Assembly (NCBI RefSeq): GCF_003473485.1
Contig: NC_053043.1
Coordinates: forward strand, 7,264,001-7,328,000
From: Medicago truncatula
Lineage: Eukaryota; Streptophyta; Magnoliopsida; Fabales; Fabaceae
DNA: 64,000 nt
Direction of reading: 5' to 3'
Shown here: positions 18,421 to 31,341 of the stretch, piece by piece
How positions within the stretch are numbered: position 1 is the first letter of the stretch
Layout of the letters: the number at the start of each line of letters is the position of its first letter
Program-made: the position numbers and the translations under genes
The notes under the pieces: generated by a model
What the model saw: only the letters and a program-made list of their open reading frames with translations
Databases searched by the model: none
What the model was told of the DNA's origin: nothing

Positions 18421-19879
18421 AAGAGCTTAAGTCCATCAAACGACTATCTTTCAATTTGCATTCTTTGCATCAGAAAGTGTGAGGGTGGAGGAGATGAAAG
18501 TTGAAAAATAAAACTTAAGAGAAAAATTAATAAGAGAGACATATACCCTTTCCTTCACATGATATACATCCAAAAGCTGTATGAACAGAGGAGATAGTGT
18601 GTGATGATATAAAGTTCTGAAAGAATGAATATCACTTTCAAAAAAATTGTGAAAGAATATTAGCAATCGATACACATAACATCGTACCATTAATTTAGAA
18701 ATGATACACATAACATTACTTAGATTGTGCAATTGAAAAATAAACAAAATAATTAAAATTGTATTGGAAATTAAATGTGACAATTTTGTTGTGTGTTAAC
18801 TCCCTAGTCATGGAAATGAGATCTTGTAATTTGGAGTTCAGTCCAGAGGTATGTAACGTTTGATCATCGAACTTAAATTTTACTAAATAATTCGTCATTT
18901 TGGTGGAGCTCATTAACTATAAAGTTCAATGATTTGATTCTAAACGTAACAATCTTTTTAGGCTAAATATTTTTTGCAAATATGATAAATATCGTGGGAC
19001 AGTAGTAACATTCTTTTATGTTCAATCTTTTTTCTTGAAGGGGCATGGGTTTTATGCCCAATGTTTTTTTTTTTTTACAAAATTTAGATCTTAAAGTTTA
19101 AAAAACATTGAAAGATATATCATCAACCAAAGAGTTTTGTACATCGATCACACCCTTATACGGTATGAGTCAATTATTTATGAATTGAATCAACGTTTAT
19201 TTTTTACTTCGGTAGAAAGCACCATCGACCCCAAGGGCACAAATTAAATCATGTTTCTCCACTTCGTTTCTTTGCTAGATAGAGAGAAATGGAAAAGTGT
19301 GGTTCCCTTAGAAAAAAAAAAGTGTGGTTCCATTTGATTATGCTCTCTTTTTATCATTACGATACGGTTCCATACGCAAGAAATTGCATCTATCAATTCA
19401 AATTTTCTCATTGATGCTTCACTATTTAGCATTTCATTAATATGCACATATGTTTAGATAATATTTACATTAGAGTAAACCAACTTTTTTTACCTAAAAT
19501 TAGAATTATCTTTTAACTTGAGACTAAAAATTTACGAAATATCAAATTGCTCCTTAAACTGTCTAACATCAGTCTAGTCTAGATAATCTCTCGACAACTA
19601 GTTCTATTAGACATGTTGATGTGGCGTTAAATGACAGTGTGACTTATTCAAGTTGATGTTACGTCATAGAGAATCCTAAACCCACAATGTCACTTAAGTG
19701 CTCGTGTTACATTAAGTTACATCGAGACATCAACGTAGATAACCCATGATATCGTTTAACATAACACACCATCATCATCTATAAAAGAATTACTTGACAA
19801 ATGGAGCAATTTGACTAACTTTAAACAATTTATGGGAGCAATTTCATATGATGTATATTTAGAGACTCAAATCATCGTA

Positions 19880-19939
19880 CACTACAAAATACGTAGTAGG
19901 TTACTCTATACATTACCTAAATAACTTTTTCTTGTAGTG
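19880..19939. mobile_element. 60-bp CACTA-type terminal remnant
   Basis: Starts CACTACAA and ends TTGTAGTG, with the inner sequence CTTTTTCTTGTAGTG resembling the usual CACTACAAGAAA terminus of En/Spm elements in reverse. Only 60 bp separate the ends. No three-base target duplication is obvious, so this may be an internally deleted element or chance similarity. Confidence 0.4.
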
Positions 19940-21946
19940 TGGACATGGTATACTATCATGAACATAATGTCATGAGAGATCACAAATTCACGATGACCAT
20001 GTAACATAGCACATACTTTAATTTGAATTTGAAAGTGAAATTAGCACATGATCATTATGGCAAAGAGCAAATCAATGACCATATGATATATGATGCATGA
20101 CAGTGAGGCTTATCTGGCTTTTCCACCTCTCAACATTGGCCATACAGTTATTGGCAAATGGTTGTTGGTGGCGACTGGGGAGTAAGACCTTTAAACATTA
20201 TGCTTTGGCCTTGGGGGACCACAATGGATAAGGAGTCTAATAGAGAGACATCTGTGTGTATAAAAAAAATAGTACTACTATTTTCAAGCATGAATCTCTA
20301 ACCTTATTACGGTTAAGAAGTCACCTTCTATAATTCCACTGTCTTTTCCCTAAAAAAAAAAAAACAAAACCACTTTGTCCTACGATCACTATTTGCTTGA
20401 TGTTAATGTCTAACCTTTTTTTTCTTTCTTAATCATATACCAAATTATTAATAAGAAGGCATTAATACTCAAAATAAGCAAAGCAGTCGACTGTAATATT
20501 ATTAAATATACAAATATTATTATTATTTTTATGTTAACCATCCGGTTCTCAAGAAAAAATATATCATAATTTACGGTTCATCTAAAATATAAATAAAATC
20601 TTGCTAAGAATCACTTCACAAATTATTTTTCTTTTTTTTAAGAAAAGAAAATGAAATATATTAATCAACGGAGCACCATACCAGCACAAAGAATGTCGGG
20701 CAACGACTCAAAGAAAGATACAATCACATGCATGAATCCAAAGTCAACACTAACAAAAGCTAGCTAGGCATATAAGTAAAACACTAAATAAGATTAATCC
20801 ATGAGTGATGAAAATCGAAATATAAGTTACTAACTCTACTTTTCAAAAAAAAAAAAAAAAAGTTACTAACTCTAGCTTGTAACCACCTAAAATATAATAG
20901 CTTCACTTTATCCACATCTTAAATTTTTTCAAAAACATCTTATATTTTATAATTTTAATTTCACATCTTAAATCAATATTTTCAACTATAAGGTCAAAAA
21001 GTTACTTATCATGATTTTTGTGAAAAACTATTAACAAAAAAAAGTATGAGATATACTAATGAGTGAAGTGGTATCATTTTCTTTCCAAGTTCACATGCGT
21101 ATATATGTATATCCCTCCAAAGGAGTAGTAATATGACAAGTCCCGGTCGTGTTTGTTTATTTTCTTTTAAACTTCTTTGACTGCCACACCAAAGAGACAT
21201 GATTTTTTTTCAACACAATAATCTCTCATGACCGTAGCTAACTCATGTCTTCTTCAATATCTTTGTTTGTAGTAACAAAAACACCATATGTAAAGTTTTT
21301 CATTGGTTCATCAACAACAACGAGGATCATCGATTGAACCAACGGTTGAGATCACATGTTTTTGTGTTTCTTTTTGGATGGATAAAGGTCTAATTTTACC
21401 ACAGTTACAACGCATGAGTAGTAGTATTAAAGAAATGGTTGGTTGTGCTCAAGACTCAAGTTACAACCTTTTTTTTTTCTTTTCTAATAAGAACTCAAGT
21501 TTTTACCTCTACTTTCCTTCAACATATTTCATCTATTTCGGCAAGCAAGAAATAGTTGATTGTGCTTAAAGTTTTTTTCTTTTATTTCCATTTTCTCATT
21601 ATGAAATTTCATTTTGATTACCATAAATAATGCAACCTTTACTAAATATTTTTGAATGAGGTTTATATACCGATTTTCTAATAATTAATTAGCATTCTTG
21701 CAGTTGCAGAGGTTGTTGCAAGAAAGTGTAATGTGATATTTTTTAAATTTTTTTGTGTAAATGTTATCACTCATATCTTGTAGAGTCAATTGCTTCAAAC
21801 AAGTTACTTAGCATATTATATTCATGTTACTAAACCATCAAATTACTCTCTGATTTTGTAGTCCTTTTTTTTTGTTGAAAAAATGATTTTGTAAACCGTT
21901 GGCAAATAGATCTTTAAGATTATGAATGATATTTTAAAAAGATTTT
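19940..21946. other. Intergenic, no gene seen
   Basis: Mostly AT-rich. A less AT-rich patch at about 20100-20230 has no long open frame. No similarity to a known gene, RNA or repeat was recognised. Confidence 0.45.
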
Positions 21947-22193
21947 GGCTCTGTTTGGTAAAAATAGCGGATAACTTATAAATTAGTTGATAGTTGATGA
22001 CTTATAGTTGATAAATTAATTGAAGTGTTTGGGAAAATTAGCGGTTCAATGGTTGATAAATATAAAAGGATTTTTTTTATCATTCTAATTTCTATGAAGA
22101 CAAAAACAATTATCATTTTTAGGCCATAAAATTTACGTTACTATTAAGCCATACAATTTTGTTAAAAAATTTACGATGATATCATTGGAATTT

Positions 22194-22460
22194 TTTGTTT
22201 GCTCTACTGTTTTCAATTATCATGTTAGACACATTTGTTCAAGTGTTTATTATTTTGTTAAATGCCACTTTTGTTTTTGAAACTTAAATATGGTGGTCAA
22301 GTCTTTGGCTTGTTTGGGCATTGGCTAACTACCGAAAGTTGTTTTCCTCTTGACTTTGTTTCCTTGTATATTGATAGTAGTCTTTTAAGCACATCTTGTA
22401 CTAAGAGATTGCTATTATTTTTGATAATATAATTTCATTTTGACTTGTTCAAAAAAAATT
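22194..22460 (+). mobile_element. 5'-truncated LINE tail
   Basis: Ends TTTTTGATAATATAATTTCA then TTTTGACTTGTTC and eight A, typical of plant L1-type 3' ends. It is bracketed by a near-identical stretch of about 37 bp (22156-22193 and 22461-22497, both containing GATGATATCATTGGAATTT), read as a long target duplication. No coding domain remains. Confidence 0.55.
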
Positions 22461-22625
22461 ATTTTGTTAAAAAGTTTAGATGATATCATTGGAATTTACG
22501 TTAGTATCCTGCATTTAATAAATACATCATTATTTAATTTTATAATAAATTATAAAGGGTAAAAAGGGATTTTAATAATAATAGTAAGGGTAAAAGTGGA
22601 AGAAAAAACAATAAGCTATAAACTA

Positions 22626-22917
22626 CTCCCTCCGTCCCATAATAAGTGAGTCATTTGCAAAAAATAAGTGTCCCAAAATAATTAAATCATTTCACTTTTC
22701 AATACAATATTAATTACTTTTTCCCTTTTATAACTCTAATTAATACTACTTTCACAACTCTCAATTCAATATATTCCACTTTACATTTATAATAAAGAAG
22801 AATGCACCAATATTTGATAAAGGCACTCAAAATCATTTTTCTCTCTATTTCATTTATACATTTTTCTTAATCTGTGTGAAATGAGAAAATGGCTCAATTA
22901 AACTGGGACCGAGGGAG
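22626..22917. mobile_element. Stowaway (Tc1/mariner) MITE
   Basis: 292 bp starting CTCCCTCCGTCCC and ending GGGACCGAGGGAG, the hallmark Stowaway terminal repeats, with TA on both sides (22624-22625 and 22918-22919). Noncoding, so it needs a mariner transposase in trans. Confidence 0.92.
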
Positions 22918-23736
22918 TATAAGCACAAACGCTACTTGGAATAGCTTCTGAAAAATAGCTTATAAGCTCGTGAAATAAGCTATAAGCTCATGGTCAAAAA
23001 GTATTATCAAACAGAGTTTTTTTTATCAAACGAGCTTATAAGCTAATTGAGATGTGTTACCAAACAGTCTCTTTGACTCTATTAAACATTTAAGTTAGTC
23101 CTTATATATGACTACTTACTATCGGTTAAGTTTCTATATTTTAATAACTTACTATCAATTTGATCCTTATAGTCAATCATTTACTATCAATTTAGTCCTT
23201 AACATACAATAAAAAGGACTATTACGAGTAAAATTTGACAATATCCAAGACATTTTTAAAATATTAATACACTCATAACTATTTGAGCGCACTTTACAAA
23301 GTTATGGATGAATTTGATAATTTACTCATATTCATGTTGTGGAAACATTATTCTTATTTTTCATATATGTATTTACTCCTTTTAAGACAATTTCTAAACA
23401 AACACATTATTCTCGTTAACAATATACTATCCATACACCTTTTACTCTTAAAATCAAACTTATAGGCTCTGATTGTGCAGTAGTTCAATATTAAGTGTTG
23501 AAGGGGCATGTAATCTTCAAAAAAATACATAAGTTTACAAAGTTCAGTTTGATTAGTTATTCATACTCACTCAAGTCTCAACCATGTCATTATTACTTAT
23601 TTTAGAAGGGCACTAATGGAGATGATCAAATAAAAGTCCAACCCAATTTATGTCTTTTCAAATAAAAGTCTAACTCATATCTAGGGTTTCTTTAATAGCC
23701 ATGTTACAATTTTTATCCTTTATATTTATATATTCT

Positions 23737-23929
23737 CTATAGAGGGGTAACTTTGGCACAACTGGTAAAGTTGTTGTCATGTGACTGAAAGGTCATGGGT
23801 TCAAGTCTTGGAAACAGTCTCTTGTGTAAAATACAGGGTAAGGCTGCGTACAATACACAAAAAATGGTGAGATCCCTTCTCGGACACTGCGTATGCGAGA
23901 GTTTTAGTGCACCAGGTTGCCTTTTTTTT
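23737..23929 (+). mobile_element. Au-type SINE
   Basis: A tRNA-like head (ACTTTGGCACAACTGGTAAA, then GGTCATGGGTTCAAGTC) is followed by the Au SINE core GGGTAAGGCTGCGTACAATA, a CGGACACTGCGTATGC block, TTAGTGCACC and a terminal T run. The flanks TATATTTATATATTCT at 23721-23736 and 23930-23945 form an exact 16-bp target duplication, so the insertion is complete and fairly recent. Confidence 0.93.
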
Positions 23930-23945
23930 TATATTTATATATTCT

Positions 23946-25538
23946 ATTTAGATGAACAATAATTATTACAACACACGTCACATTCGCATTAGTCGCTGAG
24001 GAAAGAAGTCGAGATTCAAAGAAAATGAATTACTCAATGACAAGTCAAAGACTCATGTGGAGATACATAAAACCCAAATTAGAGACTCATAAATCCAAAA
24101 CCCAACTTCGGAATCCGCCGTTCAAATCTTTAAACTTTGGCATTTCATGTATAACCGGATGAGTGTTTGTCTTCAAATCGTCAATTTTCTTCGAAACTCA
24201 ACGTATTTCCTTAAAGAGTATAACATGTGTGTGTTGTGTGTTAGAATAATGATCGCTAAAAAAATAACCTGCACAAAAAAAAACCAAATAAACAACCATA
24301 TGTTTGAAAAAATGTGAACTAACCTTTTGTTTAGTGTTGTGAAAGGTCTTAAAAGCGTTGTACTTGTACAACTTGACATAAAAAAAAATTACATAATGTA
24401 GCAAGGTTCATATTTTGAATGGGGTGGGGTGGGGGTTGAGAGTATTTTGTGACAAAATATGTAACTGAAGAAGGGAGAAAAGGAGGTTGGACAAGACTTT
24501 TATATTGACATGATTCAAATTATATAATTTGAAACAAAATAGAAAAATCGAGGAATGCTTTGTAGCATGGAGCCATTAAATAACATAAAATAATGGTACA
24601 TGCCCTAAAAAATGAAACAGCGGTACATTTAACCGATCCATGATACTCATGCAACAAATAATCAAGCACTTATTCTTTGAAAAACAAAAAATAAACACTT
24701 TGTTGTCATCAAATTTACAAATGAAATATAAACTTATAAATCAATATCAATTATATATATTTTTAATATTATCATCAAATTTATTTTTTGAGAGGATTGT
24801 CATCAACTTTTTTAGTCCCGTGATTTAATCAACAAAACCTATAAGTACAAAAGTGTATTAATCAGTGCAAACTCTTTGGTATTAAGTCGATATTTCCTAA
24901 GTTGACAAATAAATTTTCAAAGTACGTAGTAGGACCCAACTATAATTGTTCACTGTTGCTAGCTATCATTGAATATGACTATATGAGTCTTAGTATAAAA
25001 AAATTCAAAAAGAGTGAGAGATAGAATTTCCATATGCTGGATTGCACGAGTAATGATTAGTCTGAATAATTTGAAATACCATTGCAATGCACATTGTTGA
25101 ATTTGAAACTAAAATTAATGAAACCTTCCATTCAGTCACCAGCTAGCATAGGTATGCCACCAAGTAGGTTAAACACAATCTGTACTTGCTTGGAATTTTG
25201 GTTTGTGGCAGTGGCAGCCAGGTTGACAAAAACAACAACATTTTAATGTTTTATTTTGATTTTGTTTGATTGTTTTTTCCAACAAAAGAAAAGAAACATA
25301 AACATAGTAATTGGAAGGAAACAGAAGACAATAAGAGGTTGGTTGGTCCATTCCCTTTTTCTTTCTGTTTTCTATTCTTTAATTCTTCTTTTTTGTCTCC
25401 CAGTTGTCACTTGGAATTTCTCTCTCCTAATTTCTCTTTACCTTGTAACAAGTGCAAATACATTATGACATCACATTGATAAACATTTGCTTAAAGTCTT
25501 CAACACCTGAAATTTATCATCTTTGATTATTTCAAAAC
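23946..25538. other. Intergenic and hydrolase promoter region
   Basis: AT-rich with no supported gene. The last few hundred bases before 25539 are pyrimidine-rich and probably contain the promoter and 5' UTR of the hydrolase gene. Confidence 0.5.
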
Positions 25539-28500
25539 ATGGAACAACTTGTTAAGTTCATCATTCGTCCACCAAGGTATTGATTTCATATCATCTTGCT
25601 CTAATGGAGGTGTAACTTTTTCAACATTTTTTTTTATTTTTTTTTTTATTGTGTTGGGTGTTCATATTTCCTGTTTTTCTCTTTAAATTCTCAGATGGGT
25701 TTCTGCTTATGCTTCTTCTAGTTCAGTTTGAATTTGATGGATTATAAAGTTTTGGTTTTTAGTCTTTTTGTAAACTTCAATTCAACTGGGCACAATTGAA
25801 TCTTGGTTTATAATTATGAATCACACTATTCTTTTTATTTGCTATAGGCTGTATAGCTGTATAATCAATGTTTTCACTTCCTTTGCATCACCATATGAAT
25901 TATGAAACTATCTTTGTTTTGGTGGAGTGTGCTATTACATTGTGTTAACTTTGTTTAGTTTGAAATTTTAGATCTATTTTTCAGTACCTCTAAAACTTTT
26001 ACTTTCTGTTATCTAACTCTTACTTTTCATAGTACTGTGAATCTGAGATTATAAAAACTTATATGCACAGCAAATTTCTTCCACTTATAGTCAAACATAA
26101 GATGAACTAGCATCGACTTCTGTTATCTACAATTCTCACTTTTGTGATAATATGATTGTTACTGTTATGGCATGCAGAGCTGAATATGATCCAAAAAGTG
26201 ATCTATTGGATAATGAGTTCATGCTGAAAGGGAAATGGTTTCAACGGAAGGATGTCGAGGTATGCATGGTTAAACAATAAATTTATAATTATGTCATTAA
26301 AAGAATTGGATCAATGGAAATGCTTCAAGAAAAATGTCTTATTTCATAGTTAATAACTAAAGTGTCAACAATATACTCATGTATGTGATGCTCTAGTTCT
26401 ATATTTCAATGTAATTGGAGAGTTCTTGTTGATGAAGTGAATAATCAGGCTGTCATGTAATATTTAATATTTTGCAGATAAAAAACGACCGTGGTGATGT
26501 TCTTCAATGCAGTCATTACATGCCTATAGTCAGTCCTGATGGAAAGCCGCTACCGTGCGTGATATACTGCCACGGAAACAGGTGACTCTCGGACAATATG
26601 CCTTTTTCTTTTCTTTTCTGGTCAGCATACAAGTTGACGCTTCAACGAGTTCTATTGTACATTTCTGAATTTTATTTGAGATACATTTCTTTGTTGTAAA
26701 ATATCCACTTGTTTGTTGATGCTTCATTGATTACAGTTTTATAAGGTTGTGCTTACTTTGTGCAATGTTTTTGACAGTGGATGCAGGGTAGATGCCAGTG
26801 AAGCTGCTATGGTTTTACTTCCTTCAAATATTACAGTTTTTGCTTTGGATTTCTCAGGATCTGGAATTTCAGGAGGGGAACATGTCACTCTTGGTTGGAA
26901 TGAAGTAAGTACCTGCTCAGCGAATGTTTGAAAGAATACCGTTACCAAGTGGCCCATATTAATCTTGATAACATATTAACAGGAATACTACATTGACAGA
27001 ATAAAACTCATCATGTCACAGTAGAAAAGAAATGTAATCCTTATTTTTAGAAATTGCTTATATCACAGTAGAAAAGAAATGTTTGAGTTTGTACTCTGCT
27101 GGGAGTTTGCATTCTTTGCCGTTTTTTATTACGAAATTCGTTTAACATTCTTTGCTGTTTTCAGAAAGACGACCTTAGGGCTGTGGTTAACTATCTGCGG
27201 ACAGATGAAAATGTATCCCTCATTGGCTTATGGGGACGCTCAATGGGCGCTGTGACTAGGTTAGTTTTCGTTATTCACTTTTTCAATGGACTAATCAAGT
27301 TATCCATCATGTATGCTTGCTTGTTTTTGTTGTGTAAACAATCTCATTTTCATGTGTGATTTTAAACCCTTCTGACCATTCCCAACAAATAAACTCATTC
27401 TTCTCATCAGCAGTGTACTACTCACGCGCTTTTGAATCTTAAAATCAATTTAAAATGCATATGGCTTTAGTTCTTGCTGATGATGATGTTGTTCCTTGCA
27501 GCCTTATGTATGGTGCTGAGGATCCTTCAATTGCAGGGATGGTTTTAGACAGTCCCTTCTCTGATTTGGTTGATTTGATGATGGAACTTGTAGATACATA
27601 CAGATTCCGTCTGCCCAAATTCACTGTAAGTGCACTCTAGTTTTGGATGTAAATGTGAATACCTTCATTAAATGCATCTCTATATAAATTTTAATATATC
27701 TTCTCATTGAATATTTTAATGCATCTTTACAATGGCGTCAATGAAACTATCTTTGCCCGTCAGGCCTATTAATGGATCTATTACACTTATTATGACCAGA
27801 AAGTTTGATTGAAAGGAGGTTTTGTTATAATACTAATGAACGTCCCTATTCATTCCGGCTGGAAATTTTTATAGCATTTCTTTGATATTTATTTATTTTA
27901 AAATATATAGTTATTGTGCGATATGCTGCAGGCTACACTCGAGAAATAATTACAAATTTATGCTAGGATCTGGTGAATATCTGTAGTTTGCAAGCAACAT
28001 ATAAATATGTTTAGGCATTATGCATTTTTTAAAAACCTTAAACACTTGGCTGTCATCTGATTTTACAGACCTTGTTTATCTTATTAGAGTTTATCTTCAT
28101 TTCCCTATGATCTCCCTATTTATCATTAAATGAATAATATGCACAAGAAATTAAGCACAATTGCTTAAATTTTTGTTGAAGACCATGAACACATGGAACT
28201 ATTGCTCCGTAATTTTATTTCCCACGTTACAGGTGAAGTATGCAATTCAATACATGCGGAGAACAATCCAGAAGAAGGCAAAATTTGATATAACGGACTT
28301 GAACACCATTAAGGTTACTTTTTCCTTTTGATTTTTTTCCTATAGAAGTTAGTTTAATGAAAAAGAAAAATTTCAAGAATTTTGATGCATAAAATCCATG
28401 TTGAGAAGGAATAAATCTGTATGTTGGCTTTCACACGTTTAAAACCTTCATGTATTCATTCATTATTTGTTTGCATTGCAGGCAGCCAAATCTTGCTATG

Positions 28501-30222
28501 TTCCTGCTCTACTAGGGCATGGCATTGATGATGATTTCATACGTCCTCAACACTCAGATCGCATACTCGAGGCTTACAAGGTATATATGTCTCTAAGAGC
28601 TATTTATTCCTTTTATTTTTCATATTTAACTGATAAACTATTTTTTGGTGGTGTATATTTAACTGATAAACTGATTTAAAATAACAAGTCTTTATGGTGA
28701 ATCTCGGCTACTTTAGAGCATGATTTCTGCTTTCATACGGCTTCATCTGCTTTTTATTTTGTGGCTGTTTATGCTTGTAGGGAGATAGAAACATAATAAA
28801 ATTTGACGGAGACCACAACTCGCCACGTCCTCAGTTTTATTTTGATTCCATAAACATCTTTTTTAACAATGTTCTTCAACCTCCAGAGGATGAGCTCGGG
28901 GAATCTTTTTTTGACTTTACTAATGATTACTTTGGTAAGGTAAATTCACCATTCATGCAGCTCTTCAGTTCCATTTTAGTCAAAATACAAAATTCCATTC
29001 CACAACATTATTTTGAAGCCTAGTGTTTATACTCAGGACATTTGGCGATCTGTGCATGAATTAGGCTATGAAAATGAACCGTCATCTGAAAACAAAGGTA
29101 TTGCTCAAATACCTAGTGTCGTCAACTGTTTTGTCAGCATTTTTTATCCATGAGGATCTGCATATAGTGACCTTATTTGTGGAAATCTCTTAATTGTTTC
29201 TTTGGTGGTTGCAGAACCATCGAGAAGTACCGTGGACGCCGTTAAGCAAGTCCATTTAAAAAGACCAATGAGCAGGATGGAGGTTTGTATTTATTTGCTC
29301 TTAACTAATTTCAGAATAATAGCATGCAAACAGGCCATTGAGTTAGTAAAAACTATTATTAGTGAAATAGTAAATTTATAAATAATAAGTTTAATCAAAG
29401 GCATGATATGAAGGGAGTAGGTTAGGAGATCAAACTTAGGAACTAGATTTCACTAATTTTGAATGATATTCTTGTTCAACAGGAAGAGAAATGTGATGAT
29501 TTTTCCTCATCATCGTCAACAATGCTTAGCTTTGAACTATCAAATGGTAATCTATATGATCCTCGCGTTCCTGCCACGTTGGATGATGATCAGTATGTGG
29601 AATATCATCTTGATGACCTTACCGGCATTCCATCTAATGCAGAGGAAGAACAAAGAGTAAGTCTACTTGTTGGCTATCATACACATAGTTTGAAGTTTTG
29701 AATGCATGATATTATTATACAATAAAAGATGAATTGTTGTTTTTATTCTCTTCTCCATATTATATTCAGATGTTGATGGAAGCATTGATAGAATCTCTAA
29801 AAGAACCCGAAATACAATATCTGCAGGTAGAACAATCGCTGTTAGAACCATCGGATAAAGATGACTCACATGCTTCTTCACACGAGATTTCCAAACCTAT
29901 GGAGACAGAATCGTCTTTAGTCAAACACAGTGCGCATTCAGCAGCAAAAATCACTAATGCAGCATTTAATGTCTGTGAGCCATCGAAAGCTGAGTCAAAT
30001 GCAGCCTCATCACCATCGTCACTGGACACTTCATCCGGCAATACATGTTCTTCACATAGTGATAGTTCTGCTAGCTCAAAATGTTCATCAGAGATTGACA
30101 TATCACATAAAACAAAAGCCACGTTAACTGTCACTAGGAATCCAGCAGGGCATGTCATGAATGGCTTAATGCGTCGATGGGATTTCAACTTTCTTAGAAA
30201 CAGTCACAAACAGCTAAAATAG
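25539..30222 (+). CDS. Alpha/beta-hydrolase with C-terminal UIM-like motif
   Basis: Serine hydrolase-fold protein of the plant BEM46/ABHD17-like type; substrate unknown. Thirteen exons: 25539-25576, 26178-26259, 26478-26581, 26778-26904, 27165-27259, 27502-27625, 28233-28313, 28482-28580, 28781-28939, 29037-29097, 29215-29282, 29483-29656, 29770-30222, giving 554 aa with every junction in frame. Visible: HGNSG oxyanion motif (about 72-76), nucleophile elbow GRSMG with Ser143, acid in GHGIDDD (233-235) and catalytic His262 in FDGDHNSPR. The fold ends near residue 290. The tail of about 260 residues is Ser- and acid-rich and holds EEEQRMLMEALIESL (400-414), which fits the ubiquitin-interacting pattern (A409, S413, E416). 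No signal peptide or membrane segment is seen. A degraded copy of the last exon lies at 43750-44545. Confidence 0.92.
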
Positions 30223-30533
30223 TTAAGTCTTATTTATCGATATAGGAGGTTATACATTGTTTTTGTCACTATATAGGAAAAAGTTTGTAGTTTGTAAAAT
30301 GCTTGACAAAAGAAACGAGTTTTTGTGTGTAAGTTTAGCAGGTGTGAATTATTATTTTACAGATCAGTTAATGTTCTTTGACTGTAAGAGAGGATTGTTG
30401 TGATTTTACACTCATACAACAAAGGTTTATGGATTTCTCAATTTATTGCCTCAGGCTTATGTTCATGCATGATGTTTTTTTAGCTTTTCTCGGATGCATT
30501 TGTTAAATTTTGCCTCATTTTTCCTTCCATGTA

Positions 30534-30647
30534 TGTATATGTTAGTAATTAGACTAATATTTACTCCTTCATCCGGGTTTTAACCCAAGATCTCGAACTC
30601 CTTATTCCTTAGCTCAAATCAAACCATTTGAGCTACCCAACCCTCCT
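30534..30647 (-). mobile_element. tRNA-derived SINE behind hydrolase gene
   Basis: On the minus strand: GGGTAGCTCAAATGG (A-box like), GAGTTCGAGATCTTGGG (B-box like), then an AT-rich tail. CTTCCATGTA flanks it (30524-30533 and 30648-30657). The duplicated 3' flank at about 44384-44396 reads CCTTCCATGTAATATTG with no insert, an empty site. It is 114 bp long. Confidence 0.78.
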
Positions 30648-30657
30648 CTTCCATGTA

Positions 30658-31341
30658 AATAATATTGCCTATTCATAATTATTGGGAAGATTTTAGTCGC
30701 TGCAATTATAGTGATTTTTTTTGTTTGTTTTAGTCTCTAAGTTTTTTTGTTTAGATTCAATCCTACAAATTCAATCAAATATTGTTGCTTTTAATCCTTA
30801 TTGTCATGCGTGGCCTTGAATAAGTCCAGAAATTAAGCTGTGTATCTTGTTAAGAGACGTATAAGTCCAGAAATTGGTCTTGACCAGTACAACGAAAAAA
30901 CATTATAAATAGAAAATAATTTTGAATGTTGAATTTCTAACACCATGAATGGGACTGCATGTGAACTGTGGAGTAGTAGATTGGTTAATATGTCAATTGA
31001 TCAATACTTTGGTAGTAAATGCAAGAGTAGTAGTGGAATTGGTAATTCAAGGGGAAAAACAAAAAGGGAGTTTGAACTCTGAACAATTTAACTTGTTGGA
31101 ATTCGTAGAGGAAGGTGAATGGTCTTAATGGGATTTTAGGCAGTAACCAAGTTTTGTGTCATTTACTAGATTGAAAGTGGTATAGGAAAAAGGAAAAGTC
31201 CTGCGTATTAATTGGTGTGTTTAATTTGGGAAATGTAAAAGTTTATTACTGGTAAAAAATGACGTTTAACTCTAAATTTATTCAAAAACAGATGAAGCGT
31301 AACCAAGAGTTTCAATCCAACATCACTTTGAGATAACCAAT
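30658..31341. other. Intergenic, no gene seen
   Basis: The first about 170 bp still match the duplicated hydrolase 3' flank near 44400-44545. The rest is AT-rich spacer before the F-box pseudogene start. Confidence 0.5.

Larger units (their letters stand above)
21947..23071. mobile_element. hAT-like MITE with nested insertions
   Basis: The left end GGCTCTGTTTGGTAAAAATA and the right end GTTACCAAACAGTCTC are inverted matches over about 12 bases. Inner flanks share ATAACTTATA / TATAAGCT-rich sub-terminal sequence. The interior holds a LINE tail (22194-22460) and a Stowaway MITE (22626-22917), so the original element was much shorter. The exact ends and target duplication are uncertain. Confidence 0.6.

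Noticed and set aside
20100-20230. Less AT-rich patch as a possible noncoding RNA gene
   Set aside because: No stem-loop of miRNA precursor form, Pol III box or conserved motif could be pointed out.
30534-30647. Possible tRNA gene on the minus strand
   Set aside because: Only the promoter boxes resemble tRNA; the empty site at about 44390 shows it to be an insertion.
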